NCBI GenBank assembly: GCA_050011155.1
Contig: JBEKJP010000005.1
Location: 1-64,000 of the forward strand
Length of the DNA stretch: 64,000 nt
Direction of reading: 5' to 3'
Source: Palsa-504 sp050011155
GTDB lineage: Bacteria > Actinomycetota > Actinomycetes > Streptosporangiales > Streptosporangiaceae
Shown here: positions 8,039 through 16,410 of the stretch, in pieces
Layout of the letters: each line of letters starts with the position of its first letter
How positions within the stretch are numbered: the first letter of the stretch is position 1
Made by a program: the position numbers and the translations under genes
Notes under the pieces: generated by a model
Told to the model about the DNA's origin: nothing
The model's database searches: none
The model's input: the letters and a program-made list of their open reading frames with translations, nothing else

Positions 8039-10021
8039 TCAGAGGAGCGTGAGCTGCTCCGGCGGCGCCGGGACGGACGGGGGGGCCGGGACGACCTGGG
8101 GAACCCGGGTGGCCCCCCGCCCGGAACCCGGCCGGGAGCGACCGATGCCGTACCGCTCGGCCAGCTCGCGGACCTGGCCCGCGATGCGCTCCTGGTAGGC
8201 CTTCGGGGCGTAGGCGCCGTGCCCGTACAGGTCCAGGTACCGGCCCACGAGCCCGGGATGCCGGGCTCGCAGCCAGGCGAAGAACCACTCGCGCGTGCCC
8301 GGGCGCAGGTGCAGCACGATCGGCGAGACGTGCCGGGCGCCGGCCGCCGCGGCCTGCCGGACCACCTCGTCGAGCTGGGCGGGGGAGTCGGACAGGTACG
8401 GGACCACCGGGCCCATGAGCACGCCGCAGCCTAGCCCGCGGTCGTTCAGCGCGGCGCACGCCTCAAGCCGCCGGGCCGGGGCCGGGGTGCCCGGCTCGAT
8501 CGACCGCCACAGGTCCTTGTCGGTGAAACCGGCGGACACGTTGAGCCCCACCTCGGTGACCTCGGCCGCCGCGGCGAGCAGATCGATATCCCGCAGGATC
8601 AGCGTGCCCTTGGTCAGGATCGAGAACGGGTTGGCGGCCGCCGTGAGCGCGCCGATGATCCCGGGCATCAGCTGGTAGCGGCCTTCGGCCCGCTGGTAGC
8701 AGTCCACGTTCATGCCGACCGCGATGTGCTCGCCCGCCCATTTCGCCGAGGCCAGCTTCTTGCGGACCAGTTCGGGCGCGTTCACCTTGACCACGACCCG
8801 CGTGTTGAAGTCGACGCCCGCGTCCATGTCCAGGTAGGTGTGGGAGTTCCGGGCGAAGCAGTTGTGGCTCACCACCCCGTTGGCGATGAAGTCGCCGGTG
8901 CCGGTGGTGATGTCGTACATCGGCACGTCCAGGCCCAGCGGTTCGATGGCTACGATGCGCAGCTTAGCGTCGCTCTTGATGGCCACGCCGTCGATGGAGC
9001 GCTTCCTGGTGATGGCGGGATCAACGGTATGGAAGAACCTCAGCGCCTCCCGGAGCCCGCCGCGCAACCGGATGTAGATAATCCCGTTGGGCCGGTTCCT
9101 CGGCTCCATGGCGAAATCGAAGCCGAACGACTCCAGCGAGGACGTTATCCAGTTGATGATCTCCGGATCGGTGTTCGGGATCCGCAGGATTCCTCCGCTG
9201 TAGCTCCCCTCGGCATCGAAGATCCCGGCCAGGAAGCCCTTGCGCCAGTCCGCGGACTCCTCAGCGAAGGTGCACTCCCGGCAGCCGATACCCACGCGGG
9301 TGAGGTAGTTAGCGGCCCTGGCGAGCCCTTCCTGATCGGCCAGAGCCAGGCGAAACCGATGAGAGTAGGAGTCCCCGTTCGGATAGTGCCCGATCGTCCC
9401 GTCGCCGCGGATCATGCCGCACAGGTAGCCGCGCCGGTAGGCGGCGGTCTCCTTGGGCGGCTCCGCGAACCCGCCCACGCCCATCAGCTTGTTGTTGACG
9501 GTCAGGTGCGGGCGCTGCAGCGGGCCTTGCTCGGTCCCGGTGACGTGCTTCCAGCCGCGCTCGGTCAGGAAGCGGTGATCACCGCTGGATATCAGCTGGG
9601 TACCGTCCTCCAGGACGACGCGGTAGGCGGGCTTGACCGTGGACCAGTGAGCGAGCACCGTCGTCAGCGCGTACCGGCGGTAGAAGCCCTGACGGACCGT
9701 GCCGTAGATCTCATCGCCGGCGCGCACCTCCGCCAGCGGCTTGGTGCGGCCGTCCGCCATCAGGATGGGCGTCTCACCCACCGCGCAGTAGGCACATGCA
9801 TGCTGGCAGCCCCGGTAGGGGTTGACGGTCCACCGGAACGGCATCCGGGACGCCGCGGGCACCCGGTTCACCACGGACTTAGCCCGCACCTCGTAGAAGG
9901 TCATGCCGCGGAAGCCGGGCGTATCGAAGGTACGGACGACCGCGTCGCGTTCGATCAGCGGGAGCAGGTCGGCTGCCGCGGTCCCGGCCGGCTCGTCGAG
10001 CCTCAGGCTGTCCCAGCGCAT
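8039..10021 (-). CDS. Rv2578c-family radical SAM protein interrupted by an intein
   Basis: The full reading from 10057 is 672 aa. I place the start at the ATG at 10021 (MRWDSLRL), because the family starts with MRW and promoter elements occupy the upstream 12 codons. That gives a 660-aa precursor. Removing the 309-aa intein leaves a 351-aa host protein, close to Rv2578c length. The host sequence PYRGCQHACAY-CFARNSHTYLD carries the CxxxCxxC motif that binds the 4Fe-4S cluster and SAM. Downstream are CYQRAEGRYQLMPGI and ILTKGTLILRD, and the C-terminus ends EQLTLL. The catalysed reaction is unknown; the nearest described relatives are spore photoproduct lyase-like enzymes. The enzyme cannot assemble its cluster until the intein has spliced. 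Confidence 0.9.
   Translation of the reverse strand: MRWDSLRLDEPAGTAAADLLPLIERDAVVRTFDTPGFRGMTFYEVRAKSVVNRVPAASRMPFRWTVNPYRGCQHACAYCAVGETPILMADGRTKPLAEVRAGDEIYGTVRQGFYRRYALTTVLAHWSTVKPAYRVVLEDGTQLISSGDHRFLTERGWKHVTGTEQGPLQRPHLTVNNKLMGVGGFAEPPKETAAYRRGYLCGMIRGDGTIGHYPNGDSYSHRFRLALADQEGLARAANYLTRVGIGCRECTFAEESADWRKGFLAGIFDAEGSYSGGILRIPNTDPEIINWITSSLESFGFDFAMEPRNRPNGIIYIRLRGGLREALRFFHTVDPAITRKRSIDGVAIKSDAKLRIVAIEPLGLDVPMYDITTGTGDFIANGVVSHNCFARNSHTYLDMDAGVDFNTRVVVKVNAPELVRKKLASAKWAGEHIAVGMNVDCYQRAEGRYQLMPGIIGALTAAANPFSILTKGTLILRDIDLLAAAAEVTEVGLNVSAGFTDKDLWRSIEPGTPAPARRLEACAALNDRGLGCGVLMGPVVPYLSDSPAQLDEVVRQAAAAGARHVSPIVLHLRPGTREWFFAWLRARHPGLVGRYLDLYGHGAYAPKAYQERIAGQVRELAERYGIGRSRPGSGRGATRVPQVVPAPPSVPAPPEQLTLL
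8861..9787 (-). other. Intein with LAGLIDADG homing endonuclease domain
   Basis: This 309-residue insertion begins with Cys (CAVGETPILMADG, block A) and ends VVSHN, followed by Cys of the host. The block B pattern is SSGDHRFLTERGWKHV. Two LAGLIDADG helices are visible, YLCGMIRGDG and FLAGIFDAEG, each with the catalytic acidic residue. Block F is MYDITTGTGDFIANGVVSHN. The +1 nucleophile is the third cysteine of the host CxxxCxxC motif. All residues needed for splicing are present and the endonuclease looks intact, so it may still be mobile. Codon use is slightly less GC-rich than in the host exteins. Confidence 0.93.
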
Positions 10022-10028
10022 GAAGACC

Positions 10029-10048
10029 ACGATAGAATGAATGTTCGA
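10029..10048 (-). promoter_or_regulatory. Leaderless -10 element with an overlapping SOS-box-like sequence
   Basis: On the minus strand TATCGT (10029-10034) stands 7 nt before the ATG at 10021, the geometry of a leaderless actinobacterial promoter (TAnnnT, 6-8 nt). There is no Shine-Dalgarno. Just upstream and overlapping is TCGAACATTCATTCTA (10033-10048), a partial match to the actinobacterial LexA site CGAAC-N4-GTTCG. The left half is perfect and the right half keeps TTC only. DNA-damage control is plausible but unproven. Confidence 0.45.
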
Positions 10049-10272
10049 TGATGGCAAGGAAGGTAAGGTCCGGGTCGTCGTCAGTATTCAACGAGGCCCG
10101 GTCGTGCCGGTGGCGTAGCCGGCCGCGGAACGGGGCATGACAGAAGAGAGCGGACGGCTCGAACGCGCGGTGAAAAACGAGCGAAGTACAAAGCCAGAAC
10201 AATTGGATAAAGCCCGTCTCCTGAGAGATAGTGAGAGGGTACTAACCCAGCGCACGACGCGGAGGTTGCTGC

Positions 10273-10725
10273 ATGGCGCTGTCGATGGACGAGCAGCGCG
10301 CGCTCGCCGAGATCGAGCGGCGGCTCGCGGCTGACGATCCGGGGCTTGCCACCTGCATGACGGCATTCCGGCGGCCCGGCCCGGCTCGCGTCCTGCGCTC
10401 GCCCCGGGCGCGCATCGTCGGCTCGCTGTTCACGGTCCTGCTCGTCGCGATGGTGTCGCTCATGGTCTACGCGATGATCCCGTTCCGCGCGCACAATGCC
10501 CGGGGCACGCCCACGACGGGCCCGCCCAATATCGCACTGTCGCCCACCGGGAGCGTATCCCCGCGAAGTCAGTCGACCGCGTCGCCCAGCGCGAGCACGG
10601 CCACCGGCACGAAGGCCACCGCCACAACCACCGCCACGGCCACAGCCCCGTCCGCGGTGGCCAAGGCATCACCGCCCAAGGATCAGGCGGTCGGCCAGGT
10701 CTCGTCGTCGGCGGCAGGCCCGTAA
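10273..10725 (+). CDS. DUF3040 small membrane protein
   Basis: The product is 150 aa. The N-terminus ALSMDEQRALAEIERRLAADDP is the DUF3040 signature. One membrane segment lies near residues 58-76 (VGSLFTVLLVAMVSLMVYA). The remainder, from about residue 85, is a Ser/Thr/Ala/Pro-rich low-complexity tail, probably outside the membrane. GGAGG 7 nt upstream supports the ATG. DUF3040 proteins usually have two membrane helices; only one is clear here. The last 43 bp overlap the end of the convergent gene. Function unknown. Confidence 0.82.
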   Translation: MALSMDEQRALAEIERRLAADDPGLATCMTAFRRPGPARVLRSPRARIVGSLFTVLLVAMVSLMVYAMIPFRAHNARGTPTTGPPNIALSPTGSVSPRSQSTASPSASTATGTKATATTTATATAPSAVAKASPPKDQAVGQVSSSAAGP

Positions 10726-11276
10726 CCAGGAACCGGAGTGCGCGAGGCTAAGGACTCCCGCCACAGCTGGACGAGATACCGCTCGAGCCCCTCGAGCGTC
10801 TTCTTCTCCTGCTGGAACTCGTCGCTCAGCGGATTGCGGTGGTTGTCGAAGAGCTGGGCGTAGCGCCGCGTCACCTGGTCGCGGTTGCCCGCGTAGACGC
10901 GAACCGAGTAGTCCCCGACCCCGCCCGCGAGCCGCAACCCGCGCACCGCGGTGCCGGTCAGGCCCATGCTGACGCTCAGCTGTCCGCGCAGGTAGATCGT
11001 GCCCTTGGCCTCTTCGTCCCAGGCGTCACCGCAGGGCGGCGGCGCCTCGTCCCACTCCTCGAGGACGAGCCGGACATCGATGTCCTCCTGCAGGCTGCCG
11101 ACCCACAGCTGCTCGCGGTTGGTGCTGATGAGCGCGCCGACCGGGGGGAGCGGGCCGCCCGGGGCGTCGGGATCGACAGACGGGTCGTGGATCCGGAACA
11201 TCCTCCGTTCCGGAGTCACCGGAATGACCAGCTGTAGAAGTCTGCGGCTAATGACCTTCCCCTCCCCCCTCGGCAC
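10683..11276 (-). CDS. Hypothetical protein, unknown family
   Basis: The product is up to 197 aa and I do not recognise it. It is soluble and mixed alpha/beta (LVIPVTPERRMFRIHDP, LWVGSLQEDIDVRLVLEEWD), with a helical C-terminal half (RYAQLFDNHRNPLSDEF...). There is no signal peptide. The start is unsettled: GTG at 11276 follows no clear ribosome site, and the ATG at 11201 (MFRIHDP) has GGAGG directly against it. Codon bias is normal for the region, which supports a real gene. Its end overlaps the DUF3040 gene by 43 bp on the opposite strand. Confidence 0.55.
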   Translation of the reverse strand: MPRGEGKVISRRLLQLVIPVTPERRMFRIHDPSVDPDAPGGPLPPVGALISTNREQLWVGSLQEDIDVRLVLEEWDEAPPPCGDAWDEEAKGTIYLRGQLSVSMGLTGTAVRGLRLAGGVGDYSVRVYAGNRDQVTRRYAQLFDNHRNPLSDEFQQEKKTLEGLERYLVQLWRESLASRTPVPGYGPAADDETWPTA

Positions 11277-11493
11277 GTTGCTACCTTGGACAACAGCCCG
11301 TTAGCTAGCAAATCTAGACTGCGGACGCTGATCGTGCAGGGTGAAACGGCACGGAAGTGCTAAACGTAACCACTTGACTACAGCCAGCAACAGTGTAGCG
11401 TCATATCTGTTATGCACCTTGTGTCCGATCTTGACCTGCCGGCGGGGTTGAGGGCGTCTACGGGGTCGGCAAGCTCCCGGTCGCCTGGGCGGG

Positions 11494-11538
11494 TTCGAAT
11501 CACGGTAGCTCGAACCACGGCAGCTCGAACCACGGGCG
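11494..11538 (+). repeat. 15-bp tandem repeat, three copies, in the 11277-11604 gap
   Basis: Three adjacent 15-bp units read TTCGAATCACGGTAG, CTCGAACCACGGCAG and CTCGAACCACGGGCG. The array lies in a 328-bp gap between two divergently oriented genes, about 65 bp before the MFS start at 11605. It could carry repeated regulator sites or be a slippage product. Apart from this array and AT-richer sequence at 11330-11420, I see no gene in the gap. Confidence 0.75.
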
Positions 11539-11604
11539 TGCGCCGGACGTGTCATAGATAGGCAGTACTCGTCCGCGGCGAGTACGACCCAAGGGGTTCG
11601 CGCG

Positions 11605-13155
11605 ATGCAGGCAGTAGGAAAGGCCGCTCGTCGGAGATCACACAACGTGTCTGATCGACTACCAGAACGAACATCCGTGCCGGTCCAGGGTCTCGAACGC
11701 GCCGTCCGTCCGCCCGCTGGACGCCCCGCCACGGCCCCGGCTGCGATTCCCGTCGGGCGCCGCGGGCTCATGCTCGCCGTCTGCTGCATGAGCCTGTTCA
11801 TGGTGGGTCTTGACAACACGATCGTGAACGTGGGCCTGCCGGAGATCGGGCGGGACCTGCACGCCGGCGTCTCCGGGCTGCAGTGGACGGTGGCCGCCTA
11901 CACCATCGCGCTGGCGGCGCTGCTGATGTTCGCCGGCTCCCTCGCCGACCGGGTCGGCCGCCGGACCATCTTCCAGGTGGGCCTGTCGCTGTTCACCCTC
12001 GGTTCCTGGATGTGCAGCCTGGCGCCGAGCCTGGGCTGGCTAATCGGGTTCCGGATTCTGCAGGGCGTCGGCGGCTCGATGCTCAACCCGGCCGCCCTCG
12101 GCATCATCACCAACACGTTCACCGGGCGGGCCGAGCGCGCCCGGGCGATCGGCGTGTGGGACGGCGTGTTCGGCTTGTCCATGGCGCTGGGCCCGGTGCT
12201 CGGCGGCGTGCTGGTGGGGACCGTCGGCTGGCGGGGCATCTTCTGGGCGAACATCCCCGTCGGCCTGGCCGCCGTCTCGCTGACCGCGCTGTTCGTCCCG
12301 GACTCCCGGGCGCCGCGGTCCCGCCGGGCCGATCCGGTGGGCCAGTTCCTGGTCATCGTCATGCTCGGCGCGCTCGCCTACGCGATCATCGAAGGCCCCG
12401 AGCTCGGCTGGCGCTCGGCGGAGATCTCCGGCCTGTTCGCGCTGGCGGTAGCCGCGCTCGCGGTGCTGCTGGCCTACGAGCCCCGCCGCCCGGAACCCAT
12501 GATCGACCTGCGGTTCTTCCGCAGCGTGCCGTTCGCGGGGGCCAACCTGAGCGCCGTCTGCGCGATCGCGGCCATGGCCGGCTTCCTGTTCCTGTCCACC
12601 TTGTACCTGCAGGACGTCCGGGGCCTGTCCGCCCTGCAGGCCGGCCTGACGATCCTGCCCATGCCGGCCGTGATGGCGCTGTTCGCGCCGCTGGCCGGCC
12701 GGATGGTCGCCAAGCGCGGCCCGCGGATCCCGCTGGTCATCGCCGGGGCCGCCATGACCATCAGCAGCGCCGCGCTGTCCCGGCTGACCGGCTCGACCGA
12801 GCACCTGTACCTGGTCGTCACCTACGGACTGTTCGGCCTCGGGGCCGGCATGGTCAGCTCGCCGATCACCAACGGGGTGATGTCCGGCGTGCCGAAGACC
12901 CAGGCGGGCATGGCCTCCGGCATGAACTCCTCGAGCCGGCAGCTCGGCCAGTCGCTGGGCGTGGCCATCGTGGGCTCGGCCCTGGCCGCCAGCATCCGCG
13001 GGTCGATGCAGGACGGCTTCGTCCGGGCCGCCCACGCCGGCTGGTGGATCCTCGCGGGCTGCGGCTACGCCGTGCTGCTGCTCGGCCTGATCTGCACGAC
13101 CCGGTGGGCCAAGGCGACCGCGGCCCGGCTGGGCGAGGGTGACTCCCTTACTTGA
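11605..13155 (+). CDS. DHA2-type MFS drug exporter (14 helices), copy 1
   Basis: The product is 516 aa. It has the EmrB/QacA plan: LFMVGLDNTIVNVGLPEIGRD (motif D1), GSLADRVGRRTIFQVG (motif A), the motif C helix with GPVLGGVLVG, and 14 hydrophobic segments. It should export cationic drugs or secondary metabolites by proton antiport. The first 50 residues are hydrophilic, and the start at 11605 has no convincing ribosome site, so a later start is possible. It is clearly paralogous to the copy at 16411; for example both read IGRDLHA...GLQWTV. The end overlaps the convergent permease by 8 bp. Confidence 0.9.
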   Translation: MQAVGKAARRRSHNVSDRLPERTSVPVQGLERAVRPPAGRPATAPAAIPVGRRGLMLAVCCMSLFMVGLDNTIVNVGLPEIGRDLHAGVSGLQWTVAAYTIALAALLMFAGSLADRVGRRTIFQVGLSLFTLGSWMCSLAPSLGWLIGFRILQGVGGSMLNPAALGIITNTFTGRAERARAIGVWDGVFGLSMALGPVLGGVLVGTVGWRGIFWANIPVGLAAVSLTALFVPDSRAPRSRRADPVGQFLVIVMLGALAYAIIEGPELGWRSAEISGLFALAVAALAVLLAYEPRRPEPMIDLRFFRSVPFAGANLSAVCAIAAMAGFLFLSTLYLQDVRGLSALQAGLTILPMPAVMALFAPLAGRMVAKRGPRIPLVIAGAAMTISSAALSRLTGSTEHLYLVVTYGLFGLGAGMVSSPITNGVMSGVPKTQAGMASGMNSSSRQLGQSLGVAIVGSALAASIRGSMQDGFVRAAHAGWWILAGCGYAVLLLGLICTTRWAKATAARLGEGDSLT

Positions 13156-13981
13156 CCGAGCCCGCCGTGAGGCCGCCCACCACCCGCCCCTCGATGAGGG
13201 CGAACAGGATGAACACCGGGATGGTGGCCACGACCGAGGCGCCGAACAGGTGCTGCCAGTCCACGGTGTACTGGCCGATGAACGAGTCCAGGCGCACCGT
13301 GAGCGGGTAGTCGGCGGTGCTGGTGGTGAGGGTGAGGGCCGAGATGAACTCGTTCCACGCCGCGATGAAGGTGAAGATCAGCGCGGTCACCACGCCCGGC
13401 ATGGCCAGCGGCAGGGTGATCCGGAACAGCGCGCCCAGGCGGCTGCTGCCGTCCACCATCGCGGCCTGCTCGAGCTCGGCCGGGATCGAGGAGATGTAGG
13501 CGTTGAGGATCCAGACGGCGAAGGCGAGATTGAATCCGGCGTTGACCAGGATGAGTGACCAAACGGGGTTGACGCCGAGCAGTCCGAAGTCGAGGAACTC
13601 CTTGTAAATGCCCACGATCAGCGCGGTCGGCTGGAGCATCTGCGTGGCCAGCACGAGGAGCAGGAAGCCGCCGCGCCCGCGGAACCGGTGCCGGGACGTG
13701 TAGTAGGCGGCGGGCAGCGCCACCAGCAGCACGAGCAGGGTAGCGCCGCCCGCGATCTCCAGGCTCACTCGCACGCCGGACGTGATGCCGAACGCGGCGC
13801 CCCACATGTTGGTGAGGTTGGACCAGGCGAAGTGGCGCGGCAGGTAGTTCGCGTCGAAGAGCTCGCGCTGCGGGCGCACCGCCGTGATCAGCATCTCGAG
13901 GTAGGGCAGCAGGAAGACGACGGCGATGACGTACGCGGCGGCCGCGACGAGCGCGGTGCGCAGCGACGGCAGCCGCCCCAT
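13148..13981 (-). CDS. Carbohydrate ABC transporter permease, MalG-like
   Basis: The product is 277 aa from the ATG at 13981, which shares a base with the stop of the upstream permease (TGATG). Six membrane helices are visible. The EAA loop reads EQAAMVDGSSRLGALFRITL, the coupling motif that docks on the ATPase. It should form the channel of a CUT1 sugar importer with the MalF-like partner. No ATPase gene is present in this operon, so a shared MsiK-type ATPase elsewhere is likely, as is common in actinomycetes. A long apparent N-terminal extension in the same frame is only a shadow of the neighbouring gene. Confidence 0.93.
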   Translation of the reverse strand: MGRLPSLRTALVAAAAYVIAVVFLLPYLEMLITAVRPQRELFDANYLPRHFAWSNLTNMWGAAFGITSGVRVSLEIAGGATLLVLLVALPAAYYTSRHRFRGRGGFLLLVLATQMLQPTALIVGIYKEFLDFGLLGVNPVWSLILVNAGFNLAFAVWILNAYISSIPAELEQAAMVDGSSRLGALFRITLPLAMPGVVTALIFTFIAAWNEFISALTLTTSTADYPLTVRLDSFIGQYTVDWQHLFGASVVATIPVFILFALIEGRVVGGLTAGSVK

Positions 13982-14910
13982 CAGGCTGCCTCCTGGCGGT
14001 TCCACCGGTTGAGTCGCAGGAAGACCAGGACGATCACCACGACCAGGGTGAAGTTGACGATGGACATCGCCGCCGCCTGGCCGACGAACGTCCCCTTCAG
14101 GTCGTACATGAAGACGGTGGTCGTGCTGGTCTCGTACCCGGGGCCGCCCCGGGTCATCTCCCACAGGATCGGGAACGAGTTGAACACGTTCATCAGGTTG
14201 ATGACCAGGGCGACCAGGAACGCCGGGCGGAGCAGCGGCAGCGTGATCCGCCGGTAGCAGCGCCACGCCGAGGCGCCGTCGACCCGGGCCGCCTCGAATA
14301 GCTCGCCGGGGATGGACTGCAGCCCGGCCAGCAGCACGTAGGTGGTGAAGGGCAGCGAGACGAAGACGGCCACGCCGATCATCCAGACCATCGCGCTGTC
14401 CGGCCGCCCCAGCCAGTCGGCCTGGTCGGAGTTGAACCGGTGCACGATCCCGAGCTGGTGCAGGAAGACGTTCACCACGCCGTTCTCCGGCTGGAGCATC
14501 CAGCGGAAGATGAGCGCGGTCATCATTACCGAGGCCGCCCACGGCGCGATGATGGCCCACCGGGCGAACCGCCGGCCGGGGAAGCGCTCGTTGTACAGCT
14601 GGGCCAGGCCGAGCGAGGCGACCATGGTGATGGCGACGGCCGCGGCCACCCAGATCACCGTGCGCACCAAGATGCCGGGCAGGTTCGGGTTCTGCAGCAC
14701 CTGGCTGAAGTTGCTCAGCCCGGCCGACCCGATCGTGATGCCCAGCGGGGTGATGTTCTGGAAGGACGTCTGGACCATCGACACGATGGGCCACAGGACC
14801 ACGACCCCGATCAGCGCGATCGCGGGCCCGATCCAGAGCAGGGGTTCGAGAGCGGCGAGCCGGCGCCGCCAGGGTGACCTGGCGGCGCCGGGCCGGCGTG
14901 CGATGGACAC
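13981..14910 (-). CDS. Carbohydrate ABC transporter permease, MalF-like
   Basis: The product is 309 aa. The first membrane segment follows a short basic N-terminus (WIGPAIALIGVVVLWPIVSM). The EAA loop is FEAARVDGASAWRCYRRITL and the family signature NLMNVFNSFPILWEMT is present. It pairs with the downstream MalG-like permease. The ATG at 14910 is 8 bp after the stop of the binding-protein gene. Its substrate is set by that protein and cannot be read from the sequence. Confidence 0.93.
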   Translation of the reverse strand: MSIARRPGAARSPWRRRLAALEPLLWIGPAIALIGVVVLWPIVSMVQTSFQNITPLGITIGSAGLSNFSQVLQNPNLPGILVRTVIWVAAAVAITMVASLGLAQLYNERFPGRRFARWAIIAPWAASVMMTALIFRWMLQPENGVVNVFLHQLGIVHRFNSDQADWLGRPDSAMVWMIGVAVFVSLPFTTYVLLAGLQSIPGELFEAARVDGASAWRCYRRITLPLLRPAFLVALVINLMNVFNSFPILWEMTRGGPGYETSTTTVFMYDLKGTFVGQAAAMSIVNFTLVVVIVLVFLRLNRWNRQEAA

Positions 14911-14918
14911 GAACGGGC

Positions 14919-16190
14919 TCAGCTGCCGCTGCTGGCGGTCTGCTGGATCGCGCCGAGGACCTGCGCCGGACTACCGGTGATGGCCTGGCCGACCTGCGTC
15001 TTGATCATGTTCTCGACGGAGGTCCAGTTCGCCAGCGCGGGGTAGTTGACCGAGTTGGTGATGTTGCCGAGGAACGCGGAGAACATCTGGTTCTTCTGGC
15101 CCATGGCGGTCGCCGCGCTCTGGGTGGCGGGCAGCAGGTCGTATTCGTTGTCGAACTGGAGCTGCCACTTGTCCTGGTAGACGAAGTCCAGGAACTGCTT
15201 GATGGCCGCCTCGTGGCTGGCGCCGCCCGCCTTGAAGGCGACGATGTCGTCGTGGACGCCCAGCGTGTCGCTGAGCGGGCCGCTCTTGCCCGGCACGTCG
15301 GCGGTCGCGTAGTCGGACGACTGGAGCACGCCGGCCTGCTGGATGATCGGGATGACGGCGGGAGAGCCGAGTACCATCCCGATCTTGCCCTGGGCGAACT
15401 CGGACCAGACCGTCTTGCGGTCGGTGCCGCCCGGGTCGGGCTGGGTGTCACCCGAGGAGGCCAGCTGCTTCATGAAGTCGAGCGTGGCGATGTTCTGCGG
15501 GCTGTTGATGTCGTACTTGCCCTGGGAGCTCAGGTACCCGCCGCCGTTACCGAGGAACCACAGCAGCAGCTCGGCCTGGGCCTCCTCGCTGCCGAGCGGC
15601 ATGCCGTACCCGACATAGCCCTTGGCCTTGATCTTGGCCGCGTCGGACTGCAGCTGCGCCCAGGTCTGCGGCGGGGAGGAGATGCCGGCCGCGGCGAAGA
15701 TCTTCTTGTTGTAGTACATGGCGCGGGTGCTGGTCGTGAACGGGATGCCGTAGTCGGTGCCCTGGTACTGGCCATCCTTGAGGAACTTGGGAATCAGGTT
15801 GCCGACCGTGCTCGGCGACAGCACGTCGGACACCGGGTAGATCAGGCCCGACTGGGCGTAGGGCGGGGCTGGGTTGCCCTCCATGATGTCCGGGTACTGC
15901 TTGTTCTGGATCAGCGTGGCGGACTTGGTGGGGAAGTCGGTCCAGTCGACCGTCTGCACGTTCACGGTGATCGACGGGTGCGCCTGGTGGAAGGCCGCGG
16001 CCACGGCGTCCCAGTACTTGGTCGTGCTGTTGGACGGCCCGGTGCCGTAGTCCGCGCCGAAGAAGGTGAGTGTCACCTTGCCGTTGCTGGACCCGGTGCC
16101 GCTGCTGCTGCCGCCGCTCGACCCGCAGCCCGCGACGGCGGCGAGCGCCGCGGTGCCGATCGCGGCCGCGGCCATCAGCCGTGCTCTCAT
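14919..16190 (-). CDS. Family 1 sugar-binding lipoprotein of an ABC importer
   Basis: The product is 423 aa. A signal peptide with lipobox AAVAGC places the lipidated Cys at residue 22, followed by a Ser/Gly linker. The mature part is a type 1 periplasmic-binding fold: VTLTFFGADYGTGPSN, then WDAVAAAFHQAHPSITVNVQ. YYNKKIFAAAGISSPPQTW and TPRT-like EEAQAELLLWFLGNGG regions follow. It should sit on the outer face of the membrane and deliver a sugar or oligosaccharide to the two permeases. GAGGAG before the ATG supports the start. It is the first gene of the operon. Confidence 0.93.
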   Translation of the reverse strand: MRARLMAAAAIGTAALAAVAGCGSSGGSSSGTGSSNGKVTLTFFGADYGTGPSNSTTKYWDAVAAAFHQAHPSITVNVQTVDWTDFPTKSATLIQNKQYPDIMEGNPAPPYAQSGLIYPVSDVLSPSTVGNLIPKFLKDGQYQGTDYGIPFTTSTRAMYYNKKIFAAAGISSPPQTWAQLQSDAAKIKAKGYVGYGMPLGSEEAQAELLLWFLGNGGGYLSSQGKYDINSPQNIATLDFMKQLASSGDTQPDPGGTDRKTVWSEFAQGKIGMVLGSPAVIPIIQQAGVLQSSDYATADVPGKSGPLSDTLGVHDDIVAFKAGGASHEAAIKQFLDFVYQDKWQLQFDNEYDLLPATQSAATAMGQKNQMFSAFLGNITNSVNYPALANWTSVENMIKTQVGQAITGSPAQVLGAIQQTASSGS

Positions 16191-16206
16191 TCGGTCTCCT
16201 CCCTGA

Positions 16207-16216
16207 GTGACGTCAC
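16207..16216. promoter_or_regulatory. GTGACGTCAC palindrome upstream of the sugar ABC operon
   Basis: A 10-bp perfect palindrome sits 17 bp upstream of the binding-protein ATG, in the 16191-16410 gap shared with the divergent MFS gene. It could be an operator or chance. The same gap holds an AT-rich segment near 16265-16290 that may contain the promoters. No local regulator gene pairs obviously with the operon. Confidence 0.35.
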
Positions 16217-16410
16217 GCGCATCTTCGATGCTTCATTCTGCTTAGCCTGAGCCGGTTCCACGCAGAAAGCAACATTAAAAATGATTAAAACTGGGGGGAG
16301 CAAGGCGCCTTGCCGCCGGTGACGAAGATCTCAGCCACGCGCCCTTGCGTGCCGTCCCGGGCTCGAAATAGTTAGTTGCTTAGGGCAATTACGCTCATCC
16401 AGTCAGGCCG

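Noticed and set aside
10022..10057. Twelve extra N-terminal codons on the radical SAM gene
   Set aside because: They coincide with the TATCGT element and the SOS-like box, and the family starts at MRW.
11485..11540. T-loop-like GGTTCGAATC suggesting a tRNA
   Set aside because: No acceptor, D or anticodon stems can be folded around it; the sequence is one unit of the 15-bp repeat array.
13982..14794. Extension of the MalG-like permease to 548 aa
   Set aside because: The extra part is antiparallel-frame shadow of the MalF-like gene; the ATG at 13981 overlaps the upstream stop properly.
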